In this document: positions 51,001-60,193 of the stretch, piece after piece | Numbering within the stretch: the first letter of the stretch is position 1 | Layout of the letters: every line of letters starts with the position of its first letter | Made by a program: the position numbers and the translations under genes | Notes under the pieces: model-generated | The model's database searches: none | What the model was told of the DNA's origin: nothing | What the model saw: the letters and a program-made list of their open reading frames with translations, nothing else | From: Siderastrea radians | Lineage: Eukaryota > Cnidaria > Anthozoa > Scleractinia > Rhizangiidae | DNA length: 64,000 nt | Assembly: GCA_964017195.1 (NCBI GenBank) | Contig: OZ024894.1 | Coordinates: 33,039,184 to 33,103,183 of the forward strand | Direction of reading: 5' to 3'

Positions 51001-54000
51001 TACGTAAGGATAGATAATTATACGTCATGTGTTTCCGCCTGTTTCAGTAATTTTACAATATGACAAAACTCGTTCGAGCATGTAACATCAGGACATGAAA
51101 TTACACCAGACAAAGTCTTCCAAGTTATATAAATTGCTTTTCAAGCAGTAATTATAGGGAAGCGTCACTTCCAAAGATAGATGCTTTTGGTTCCTTTTCT
51201 GCCGCTCACTGCATGGTGCTTCAGGCAAACTACCAGTAACAACCAAATTTTAAATATGAAGTCACAGAGGAATGCTCTGTTAACAGCCATGGTGCTTGAA
51301 AGCTTAAAGAACTAATAACATTTTTAAATAGCCTTTAAAAGAGAAGAACAAAAAAAGTCCTGACAAAAAATTCTCCCCCCCCAAATAATACCACAAGTTA
51401 CAAGGTTATAATTATAAAATATACTAATTACATGACCTAATTAACATGAAGTTGTAAGTTGTGAGAGAAAATACATGTTCCACTGCACATAAATCTTGTT
51501 TCAGTTTTGTGAAAAATAGAAATATAGGGTGATGTATGTAAAAGATAGATGCTTTTGGTTCCTTTTCTGCCGCTCACTGCATGGTGCTTCAGGCAAACTA
51601 CCAGTAACAACCAAATTTTAAATATGAAGTCACAGATGAATGCTCTGTTAACAGCCATGGTGCTTGAAAGCTTAAAGAACTAATAACATTTTTAAATAGC
51701 CTTTAAAAGAGAAGAACAAAAAAAGTCCTGACAAAAAATTCTGCCCCCCCAAATAATACCACAAGTTACAAGGTTATAATTATAAAATATACTAATTACA
51801 TGACCTAATTAACATGAAGTTGTAAGTTGTGAGAGAAAATACATGTTCCACTGCACATAAATCTTGTTTCAGTTTTGTGAAAAATAGAAATATAGGGTGA
51901 TGTATGTAATTAAATTGTTTTAAGCAATTATTAATAAATATTTTCTTTTAATCAATCAATTTTAATAACTAAGCTGGTCTGTCTTGGTGTGGTGAGCAGT
52001 CAACTCCTGCTTTTTTGAAGACTAACGAGAAGTGAAAAATTGTTCAAAATAACAGGAATTCAAGACAGCTAAAAACTGCGAAAATGTTATTGTAAAATGC
52101 CATTGTTAACATGGTATCCTTAAGTTGAGCAGTAGGGAGATAAATACATAATTAATTAATTAGTCAAAATAAAAGTTCTAGGTGCTAGTAGGTTAAAGAA
52201 TCTCGCTTTCAATGAAATCAATTAGGCCTGGCTGACTGTGAAATGTAACTCGTAATTAGTGTTACTGTTTGTTAACTAGTGGTAATACGTCTGTTGTTAT
52301 TAGTATGTAATGTTGGTAGCGTGTTTGTAAATAATCTGTTTTGTAATAGCAATAAAAATGTAAAAAAAAAAGACAGCTAAAAACTGCAAGAGCCTACACA
52401 TGTACAGCTAGTACTGGCTCACAACTAGTGCTACAGCTTGACCTGGTTCTATAGCATGAAGCAACTTGCAGCACTTAATACCCCCCCCCCTCCAAAGGAA
52501 TGCCAATTCATTACACGGTTACCTCCAACATTTGTGAAGTGTTTCCTCAGCAGTTAGCTGGTACCCATTTATACACCTGGGAGGCGTGAGACAATGTGGA
52601 GTAAAGGTTGTGGCTCAGAAAACAGCACGATGTAATGCAGAGATCAGCATTGCGTCTCCACCACTGAGTCAGTGGATACCTAAGGGCTGTTATTTTTTTT
52701 TTCAGTGAAAATTAATTTTCAGGAATTTAGTGATTCTTTTTTCAGTACGTGAATCAGTAAAATTAGTTGCTGCATTGATCTCTCAGTCTCTCAGATCTGA
52801 AGGTCGGTGGTTCCACACCCAGTCCCTGCCATCCTGTTGTTTCCTTAGGCAAGAAACTTTACCCCGCATTGTCTCTCTCTACCCAGGTGTATAAATGGGT
52901 ACTGGCGACATACTGCTGGGGGGTAACCCTGCGATGGACTAGCATCTCATCCAGGGGGGAGTAGCAATACTCTCAGTTGCTTCATGCTACAGAAACCAGG
53001 TTAAGCTCTGGCTTGTGTGGGCCACCTTGCCTTGTGAGCAACTCTTTTTACACTGATCTCTCAACAAACTTTCTCTATTTTGGTTTGACAGAAAGACAAA
53101 GAAAACAGATGTAGGTTATATAAGTTGTCAGCAGCCTGTTCAACTGATTTTACATGTATTAATCATCAGTATAATACATTACAAAGCGCTTCTCTTGGAC
53201 ACAAGGTAGTCAGTACTGTTGCAAAAGTAAGGAGACATTGTTACAAAATTTACAGTGATTATTTTAAACAGCTGACCACCAGTTTATCGGATTTGATTGG
53301 TTTTTATCAGGATAAAAAGCCTTAATTAAATAATTGAGCAAACTTCTGCTCTGCTTTATAAGATTTCCCGACTTGTTCGTTGAGCCCCAAATTCTGTCAT
53401 AGCCCCTAATACTTCAGAAAATCACTTAATTAAGTTGCTAGCTAAAAAAGAAGTGACTGTAATTTCTTAGTCGGCAAATCACTAAATTTAAGCATTGCTA
53501 AAAATTGTAGCCTTGTACAATGCTGAGAGAAACGTCTACATATAATTTATATGAAGAGAGCTTGAAGAAATTTAGTTATGTTCTTGTTGTCAGGAATGTT
53601 TAGCAATCCATACATCACGACAGTCAACTAAGTGATTCTGTGACACAAGTCACAATTAAAAACAAACATGAAACAGTGCAATTAGCAAGTGTTAAAGGGC
53701 AATGTCAATGGGGATGAAAGAAATCTGCATATTTCATTAAAAAATTCTCTTTGCAAGGCTAGTAAGCTGTTCCAGCAGAAACTAGTAAGTTAAAGTATCG
53801 TTTGATAATGATATATTTTAAATTAGGTCAGGTCACAAGATGAAATAATGTCTGTTTCATTAATCAGATTTAAAAAAATACGATAAACGTGGATCATAAT
53901 TATAAGTGGACAAAATAATCCTTGGTTTAGACTGTAACAAATTAGCAACATATATACTTGAGGTTGGCTAAAGCAAATTCTTAAACAGTCAACAAAAAGG

Positions 54001-55674
54001 TGGATTTAAGCTTGCATACGTGATGCGTAAATCTGATGTCACAAATAAAACGTTTCAGCCAATTCCAAAATACATTTTGGGGAAATTTTGGAATAATGAG
54101 CATTAATTCTGTGACCTCATAACAGCTGAATAATATTTCTATTTTTGATAAACCGTTTTACACACAGCAAACCACATTCCCTACCACACGTAAATCTTCC
54201 CAAAGAAACAATATCCACGTCCGATACATTTATCGCATAAAACCCAAAGGAAGAAGCTTTGATATTAGATAAAACGAAATCGAATCAACACAGGAAATTT
54301 GACGAGCATTTTAAGAGTTTCTCACAGAAAACAAATTATTTATAGACAAGCACCAAACACAAACGGTAAAAGAAAACGGAGATTAACAGGAAAAGGGAAA
54401 GATTCCGGGCATTTTTCGCCCACACAACACTAAGGTTGTATGTCAAGTTAACGAGAAGCGAGCAAAGTACGATCGTTCTCGTATACATGAATATAGGATT
54501 CAGGATATGACGGTCTTGCGATGCTGAAACCACTCAACCATGTCAATACATTTCACTACTCGATGCCAAAGAAACAGGCATTGCCATGTCTTGAAATTAT
54601 ATAAACAACAAACGCGGTTATCGTCAGTTAATTTGGTGTTAACTTAGCAGATAAAGCCAGAACGGGAAAGACATAGAAAGAGCTAACCTTGTGAAGATCG
54701 AGATTCGCAAACAACGATAGATTCAACATCGATTTGCACAAACCTCGTTCGAAGAAGGTAATCCCCCAAAACTTTGGCGAGAACGCCTTAATAGATTTAG
54801 AACCTTGCCGTCGTTACTGTGGAATGCGAGAGATTTTAGCGCAATTTAGACGTAACACAATATTTAAACTCTGCCTACTGTCCTGGCCTCAACATCTCGC
54901 GAATTTGCAATCAGCAGAGGGCCGCTGATAAGACAGTAAGCTTCGGATGTCAATCATAACGGGTGCCCGGGCAGTGAGTCAGTTATTGATACATTTCACC
55001 GGTATGGAATACACTTGTTCGAAAAAGCGTCCCTTTCATTCTCGAAAATTCTCTATGAATACTTGAAAGTGAAAGTGCACGATAAGGCCCCTTCAATACA
55101 GACTACTCATTTGAGAAGGTAATTAGGTGTGAGGCATCTTAAAATCGCAACCATCGCGTCAATCTACGGGGAACTATAACGACAAACTGCATACGGGACG
55201 AAAACAAGGTTTGGATTTCATCGGGAATTGAAACCAGGAAGGTAACATTACACCAAAAAATCACAAACGCTTATCTTTGATCACAACAACATGGCAGGGA
55301 CCAAGTGTTTATACAAAAATTGTAACGCATCTAACGCTCTGCGCTTATATAACTACTTACTTTGGATATGGAAATATACCTAATCGATCTACCCACAATT
55401 CTGACGACAAATCACACAGTAAACAAAGAAACGCTAGCGGCGAAATTCAGAAGGATATTACAGTTAACTTCATTTCCTACTTTCGTCTACCGCTACTTAA
55501 GGCACAAACCACACTTACAAGGATACTTTACTTTGATTAACTGACCTTCGAGACACAAAGCTTCGTCCTGAATTCGCTGCCCCCTTGTAACGTAAAGCCC
55601 CAAGGAGAACCACCAGCAAGAACCACGTCAAAGGTCTCCTCCGAACTTGGTAACTGCGAACTCAATCTAGGCAT
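33072..55674 (-). CDS. SHROOM: Shroom-family actin-binding protein, complete, 9 coding exons, 1303 residues
   Basis: Recruits Rho kinase to apical actin and drives apical constriction (family knowledge). Coding exons: 55546-55674, 49228-49376, 46855-47232, 45625-45747, 41386-41529, 38363-39529, 35047-36313, 34401-34679, 33072-33347. All have GT-AG borders and the phases fit, giving 1304 codons with the stop. A PDZ domain (residues about 15-93) has GGSPWGFTLQGG for the carboxylate loop and VGDEVVSINGIDC. A long disordered middle carries PPPPRR and PPPPPLHLLDP. Residues about 1120-1303 form the C-terminal ASD2 coiled coil, including SPAEFSKYQLFTGELNKIIG and LEEEEFADFQYY; this is the Rho-kinase-binding segment. 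No clear ASD1 is seen. Exons 3 to 6 are phase 2 and could be skipped in frame. The 41386-41529 exon rests on splice sites and phase alone. Intron 1 is 6.2 kb. Confidence 0.92.
33425..33614. mobile_element. MITE-like inverted repeat, 190 bp
   Basis: ATCACTTTTCGTAACTAAATGCGCA pairs with TGCGCATTCAGTAATCAAAAGTGAC with a few mismatches, and TTTCGCGAAAATCGATT pairs further in. It lies in the last Shroom intron, about 77 bp from the final exon. Confidence 0.75.
34095..34372 (-). mobile_element. SINE, family A, reverse copy
   Basis: The minus strand carries GGTTTAAGGCCCAGTCCCTC (B box region), TGGGTACTGGCGACATACTG and GATGGACTAGCATCCCATCC. It ends about 30 bp from the donor of Shroom exon 34401-34679. 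Confidence 0.8.
36010..36306 (-). repeat. Coding repeat in Shroom: five degenerate copies of a PETRSPTRF motif
   Basis: Read on the minus strand: LLETRSSAKF, VPETRSPTRF, LPETRSPTRF, LPETRTPTRL and LPESRSPTSF, spaced 16-28 residues apart by Ser/Thr/Lys-rich linkers. Four copies contain S-P or T-P. Confidence 0.85.
36314..38362. other. Shroom intron 6
   Basis: Holds a single diverged unit, about 36560-36665, related to the array at 40012-40325, and a MITE at 37631-37768. Nothing else recognised. Confidence 0.5.
37631..37768. mobile_element. MITE, 138 bp
   Basis: TGCATTCACACGACAAAC pairs with GTTTGTCGTGTGAAGGCA, and AGTTTGCAAACTCGT pairs with ACGAGTTTGTAAACT inside. No coding content. Confidence 0.85.
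40012..40325. repeat. Minisatellite, three units of 102-106 bp
   Basis: Units start at about 40012, 40114 and 40219. Each contains ACAGCA.AATAAACA.CACCA, TAGCTTTCA.TTG and a TTTCA.CCACA segment. They are 75-85% alike by eye and lie in Shroom intron 5. Confidence 0.8.
40335..40443. mobile_element. Small hairpin element, about 109 bp
   Basis: GGAGGGTCTGGATGGGG pairs with CCCCATCCAGACCCTCTA. The interior repeats TAACTGACAACTGACA. Confidence 0.7.
41079..41200. mobile_element. Inverted-repeat element of the TATAACGAA type, second copy
   Basis: AGTGGAACCTCGATTTAACA pairs with TTATATTGGGTTCCAC and TTTGTTATACCGAGGTTT. It is related to 15709-15815. Confidence 0.65.
42061..42855. mobile_element. Long foldback element, about 795 bp, arms about 205 bp
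   Basis: The left arm GAAAACCGTGACCACTGAAA..., with ACATGCGAGACCTTGTAACC and CTGAGAGCC, is repeated inverted from about 42650 to 42855 with roughly 85-90% match by eye. About 380 bp of unique sequence lie between. It is in Shroom intron 4. Confidence 0.85.
42965..44122. mobile_element. Very long hairpin, about 1.16 kb, arms over 500 bp
   Basis: The arms run from 42965 to about 43516 and from about 43577 to 44122, complementary over their whole length. For example GCATCAAGCTGACAGATGCC pairs with its complement at about 44004-44024, and GCAAAGATCTCTTCGCATGA with its complement at about 43606-43626. The loop is about 60 bp. A short open frame inside (43301-43507) is not conserved-looking. Confidence 0.92.
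44123..45624. other. Rest of Shroom intron 4, nothing named
   Basis: Holds short degenerate pieces such as GGCGCATTGGCGCC near 44960, but no gene. Confidence 0.4.
46088..46242. mobile_element. MITE, 155 bp
   Basis: AATTGAAGGGGC pairs with the complement at 46231-46242, and CCCTAAGTGACTTCTGATCA with TGATCAGAAGTCACTTAGGG. Confidence 0.85.
47337..47570 (+). repeat. Dispersed repeat, about 230 bp (copy 2)
   Basis: Same family and orientation as 16999-17231, sharing GAGGTCTGGGGCAAGTGACC and TATTGCTAGACCCCATCCTG. It lies in Shroom intron 2, just upstream of exon 3 in gene orientation. Confidence 0.7.
48645..48761. mobile_element. MITE, 117 bp
   Basis: TATATGTTGTAGTTCAATTT at the left is repeated inverted as AAATTGAACTACAACATATA at the right, continuing through ATCCTTGGTT. 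The arms are 31 bp and perfect. Confidence 0.9.
49474..49761. mobile_element. MITE, 288 bp, TA target duplication
   Basis: The ends GAGCGGTTTTCAAATGAGTG and GCTCAAATGAAAACCGCTC are inverted, flanked by TA on each side. The TA duplication suggests a Tc1/mariner-type parent (inference). It lies about 100 bp from Shroom exon 2. Confidence 0.85.
51173..51908. repeat. Tandem duplication, two 368-bp units
   Basis: Units 51173-51540 and 51541-51908 differ at only about two positions (AGGAATGC/ATGAATGC and TTCTCCCC/TTCTGCCC). No gene is inside. It lies in Shroom intron 1. Confidence 0.95.
52436..52680 (-). mobile_element. SINE, family A, degenerate reverse copy
   Basis: The minus strand has TGTATAAATGGGTACCAGCT and the TAGCATGAAGCAACT complement of the SINE end. 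The tRNA-like head is hardly recognisable. Confidence 0.55.
52760..53040 (+). mobile_element. SINE, family A, forward copy
   Basis: Contains GAAGGTCGGTGGTTCCACAC (B box region), ATAAATGGGTACTGGCGACA, GATGGACTAGCATCTCATCC and TTGCTTCATGCTACAGAAAC. Confidence 0.8.
53041..55545. other. Remainder of Shroom intron 1, no gene seen
   Basis: AT-rich sequence without a recognisable repeat. Open frames are short. Confidence 0.45.
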
Positions 55675-56270
55675 CGTGCGTTATCGATCCGAGTTGAATG
55701 TCTTTGCGTGTGATTCCATGGCATTTCAATAAAATCGTGGCAAAGGAAGATCCTTCTTTCCTCCTGCCGAATAAAGCTCCCAAACCGGGAAAAATATGTG
55801 TATGCAAATGTCATGCAAATGTCGGCATAGCAGCCTTTCCTTCGTTCCACACGCCCAGTGTGAAAGCGAGGTCCTGGACACCGCTGTCCTTTGCTGAGTT
55901 CCACATTTCTATATAACGCAAGTGTTGATTGGCCAACCTCAAGAGCTGCAGCATTCATAAACCAATGAAAACGTTTCTTATAATCAACAAATACTTGCAA
56001 ATTCGCGGGAAATCTTGATTGTTGTGAAAGTCCGAAGGGACCCTAATTAATTTGCTTCAAGGTTTCACCTAGGCCTATCTTTGCAGCATTCTAGATCTAG
56101 AACTTTTTCTAACTTGGATCGTTGATCTTGGGAGCGTATATTTAGTTAAAGAAAGGAAGAGAATTCTATTATCATTTTACATCGCCTGTAGTGTATTAAA
56201 TATCCCAGGATTTGAACATTCACAACAAAACAGCGCAAGAATTGCGGAGTGCATCTTACGGTGATCGAAA
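55675..56270. promoter_or_regulatory. Shared upstream region of Shroom (-) and dCMP deaminase (+)
   Basis: 596 bp between two divergent start codons. ATGCAAAT octamers lie at 55802-55809 and 55813-55820, spaced 11 bp (about one helical turn). A TATATAA is at about 55910. It presumably holds both promoters and 5' UTRs; transcription starts cannot be read from sequence. Confidence 0.6.
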
Positions 56271-59058
56271 ATGCCAAAACGAAAAGCAGCAGTAAAGGAC
56301 ACTGACTGCAATAAAAACGGAGAACCCGCGCTCAGTAAAGTCGCTAGGATGGAAGATATTACTCCGCGTACTCCACCAACAACCGGCAAGCGGACAAACT
56401 ACTTGAGCTGGGACGAGTATTTCATGGCCGTCGCGTTCTTGTCTGCACAAAGAAGCAAGGATCCTAGTTCACAAGTTGGAGCCTGCGTAGTGAATGCTGA
56501 CAAAAAGATTGTTGGAATAGGGTACAATGGAATGCCGAATGGCTGCAGCGATGACGAGCTTCCGTGGGCAAGACACAGCGAAGATGAACTGGATACAAAA
56601 TATCCTTATGGTAAATTTCGTCCAGGCTTGCATAAAATTTCAACAAATGCATGCTGTGCAGGTGGTGGTGGTGGTAGAAGTGGGGGGAGGGGATAGGAAG
56701 AGGGCCAAGGGAGGCGATAATCTCCTCTTTCCCACTACCCCCATCCTTCCAGGCTTTTGTTCCCCTCTCCCACTTCCTGGCATCTATTTACCGTACCTCT
56801 TGTAGCCCCCTCCCATGGGGGGGGGGGGGGCACTTGACTCATGTTTGGGTATAGGGGTTCCACTGAGGGTCTGAAACCCTGACCATGTTTAGGACAAAAG
56901 AAGCTCTAAAATAGCCACCCAGTGTAGGACAACACCCACCATTTTAGGTCCCTGTTTAGGACAAATGCTAAATACTGTATATGACATATTTAACGATGAC
57001 AATTGTACTCATCAGACTAGCATAACATTACATATCCCGTTTAGGACAAAGAGGTCATAAATCCGAAAACCATACCCTGTCCAGCGGCACGTCCACGTAG
57101 AGGTCATATAAGGGAGTACCCCCCTGAGCGACCTTTTCTTCTTCTCCCCAGTCCCCCTTTCTCCACACTTCTGTACAAATTTAGGTTTCAAATTTTGCAT
57201 TAATCCTTGATGGTTTTCTGTATCAAATGTCAGTAACCTGGTTTTTATTAAATAGCCCTGATTATGTAACCCACTGGTTTGCGAGAACCTCAGACACTGA
57301 CGAAAGGCTAATACCCAAAACTTTGGCTGTTGAACCTCTGTGGTGGCTAATTTACCTTACATCAACTCAGCCAATCGCTGAAGTGTTTCACTCCCCAATG
57401 ACACAGCACCAGATTTTCTGATAGAAAAATGCACATTCTCCTTACTGTTCTCCATACATTTCTTATGGAACTACTAAGGAGAATTTGTCTAACTACAGTG
57501 TATCAAGACATTTTAACCTTGGTGATCACTTTGTTTATTCTCCTCATGTGAATGTTGGGACAACTAGCGATAATATAAAGAGAATTTTCATCTTCATCAC
57601 TGTTATGGTTTAAGGGTTAAACAAAGGTTTTGTTTTATTCATTGTGTCTTAAATTCCCATGTATACCTGCCTATACTTGCTTCCATCCCAAAGACAACAA
57701 AGTCATTCTCCTAGTCTTAGACTCTTTTTACCGTGCAAAACTACAAAAAAAGTGAATATGTTTTTCATTTTAAAATTTTCCCACTTTCTAAGAAAAGGGC
57801 AGTGATTTGGTACATCTTGTTTTTGTCAACACTAACATTTCCACGTCTTTCTCATAGTCTGTCACGCTGAAATGAATGCTATTCTAAACAAGAACTCAAC
57901 AGACATAAAAGGCTGTTCCATTTATGTCGCCTTGTTCCCATGCAATGAGTGCACCAAGCTGATCATTCAAGCAGGCATCAAGGAAGTCATTTTCTATTCT
58001 GACAAGTACCACAATCAGGCCAACTGCAAGGCTTCCAGGAGGCTTCTTAATATGGCTGGGGTGACATACAGGTAATCAGGACTATAATGTAGACTAATAA
58101 CCAGTACATGCTTTGCTCTATACTTTGGACACTTTCTGTTTGACCTCCATTTCTGGAAATTTGGGAGTGGAATCAAATGGGACAGAAATTTTCTGGAAAA
58201 ATATTGTGTTACTCAAGTTGGGGTGGAAAAATTGTACATGGGACGGGCCAAGCAAATCAATGTACTACAGCTACCCTTATGGTATTAGTGAGGTTAATAA
58301 ATAGTTATGAGATAAAAGTGAGGCAAAATGGATGAACAATGGTATAGTGTTTAATGCTCATGCAATATTCGTGCAGTTTCCAAGGGCTGACGAATTTTCA
58401 CCCCAGAAAATAGTGCACACATTAATATGTTTTAATATTTAGTTGTCAAGTCAAGCTGGTCATGATCACTGAAGGTCAATTTGCCATCCCCTTTCCTGAA
58501 CTATCCTGTTGTCTATAAAGTTTACTTAATACATGTAAATGTTTTATGTAACCTTGCATGCACCAGTTCTCAAGTAGAGTGATTAGGAAGTTGCAGGGAT
58601 AGACCCAGGCTGCAATGTTTTGCATGCCCTGTTAGACATGACAAATATACAAGAAACTTATTCAGGCAGGGTGGCCCATTCAACATCAAGGTTGGTATCC
58701 AGAGGCACATTATTGGACTGCCTAGCCAGGACTTTTAAGATTTATTAGTAGGCAAATAAATCATGATTTTTTTTTTAGCATGGTTTGATTTAGTTCCCCA
58801 ATGTCTGTTTTCTTAAAGGTCTCCAACACATTTCAGCATCCCCCGCCCCTAAAAAAAAACATTCAGATACAGAACAATTTTTTGGGCCCAAAATGTCTTC
58901 AGAAGTCTATGCATGCTAGATTTGTAGATAAAACTAAAATTTTCCTGATTTTTTTTTTCCACAGACAGTTCAGACCAAAGGCAAACAAGATAGTGATTGA
59001 TTTTACATCCATTGATGGTCCGCCATCAAAACCAAGCTGGTCCGTTTGGTCACCTTAA
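56271..59058 (+). CDS. DCTD: Deoxycytidylate (dCMP) deaminase, complete, 3 exons, 215 residues
   Basis: Zinc enzyme converting dCMP to dUMP, the substrate of thymidylate synthase. Exons 56271-56610, 57858-58071 and 58965-59058 join with GT-AG borders in phase. The start ATG is the first in frame. It gives an N-terminal extension of roughly 30 residues with KRK and [11 protein letters not shown] before the conserved [20 protein letters not shown]. Zinc ligands are His116 and catalytic Glu118 (VCHAEMNA), and Cys142 and Cys145 (PCNEC). [20 protein letters not shown] and [16 protein letters not shown] match the vertebrate enzyme closely. Activity in the family is tuned by dCTP and dTTP. The gene is divergent from Shroom and convergent with RED. 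Intron 1 holds a reverse copy of the 5128-5456 element. A poly(A) signal AATAAA is at 59313. Confidence 0.97.
56806..57128 (-). mobile_element. Second copy of the TCCTAAACAGGGTA-type element, reversed
   Basis: A G run near the left end and GGGAGTACCCCCC at the right frame several copies of GTTTAGGACAAA, the complement of the motif repeated at 5128-5456. The right part (TATAAGGGAGTACCCCC) matches the left end of the other copy. It lies in intron 1 of dCMP deaminase. Confidence 0.7.
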
Positions 59059-60193
59059 TAGTGTTCACAATACATTTTTTACCTTACAAGAAATTTTGAT
59101 TTATTCTTTAATTTATGAGTGTTACGTTGTGTGACAAAAGAAACTCTGTTCTGTGGACAAACTTTGTTTCCTTTTAATCAACTGAGAGCTGTAGGTATCA
59201 AATTTTTTCATTAATTTTGGGGGCCACATTTCTCCAGAATCCTAGGGCAGAGTATTAAATGCAGTAGCACCATGTAAACTGATTGTCTTCTGAGATCTGT
59301 TTACGAGTTACAAATAAATCCCATGATGTCATTCTGCTTTGAATTCTGACATGTTTTCTCTCCTTTCTTAATTGAATTATATTTTCATAAAATCTTATTA
59401 ATTTCAAATTTTTTGATAATGCAATAGGTGATTCTAACAAGACTTTCAACCAATTCAGTTACTGTAAATTTTTTAAGTAGCAGTACTTTACCTTTTCCAT
59501 TCAAAGGGGTGACAAAGTATCTTGATCAAAATAATTATGTGATAGAAATGGTTTAAAAATAAATTGAAAATAATCATTAAAGGAACAGAAGCAATATTGT
59601 TTTGTGTCACACTGTTAATGATTACAGTCTAGTTATTGGATGCATTATCTTTACTGAAAAAAAAGAGCAATCTCAACAGCAGTTTTTTATTATTATTTTT
59701 TAATTTTAACCTGTATGAAATGAACTTAATAAAATGAAATGATAGTGTGTATGAATTGTATGAAATGAAGCTTCATGCTTGCTACTTATGAACATGCCCA
59801 TTCAGCAATATTAATATTTTTCATTTCCTGTAACTGGAGAGGTATTTTACAGGGCTTAGTTTTTGCTATTTCAAATAAAAGAAAGGCCCAAAGGCTTCAA
59901 AATTTTGCAAAAACGTGGCCTTTATTTCAGTGTAAATACCTACAGAGTGAAAATTGTGAAAATTAACACCCACAAAAATAACTGGCAGTAAGGTAAATGA
60001 TTTAAAAGCAGTTTAAAAATTCACTTGTACTGTGACAATCAAGAGCCAGACAAATTATTTGTCAAACTAAGAGCCAGACAAATTATTCCTGTTTATTCTC
60101 TTCCATTGTTGGATCTTTGATGTCCCTTCTAAAAAGAATGAATATAACATGTTGTGAAAGGCCAAGCCTATAATGTTCAAGGGTTGGTTCTTC
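59059..60193. other. Between dCMP deaminase and RED 3' ends
   Basis: 3' UTRs of two convergent genes. Poly(A) signals: AATAAA at 59313 (plus) and its complement TTTATT at 60092-60097 (minus), about 100 bp past the RED stop. No further gene seen. Confidence 0.6.
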
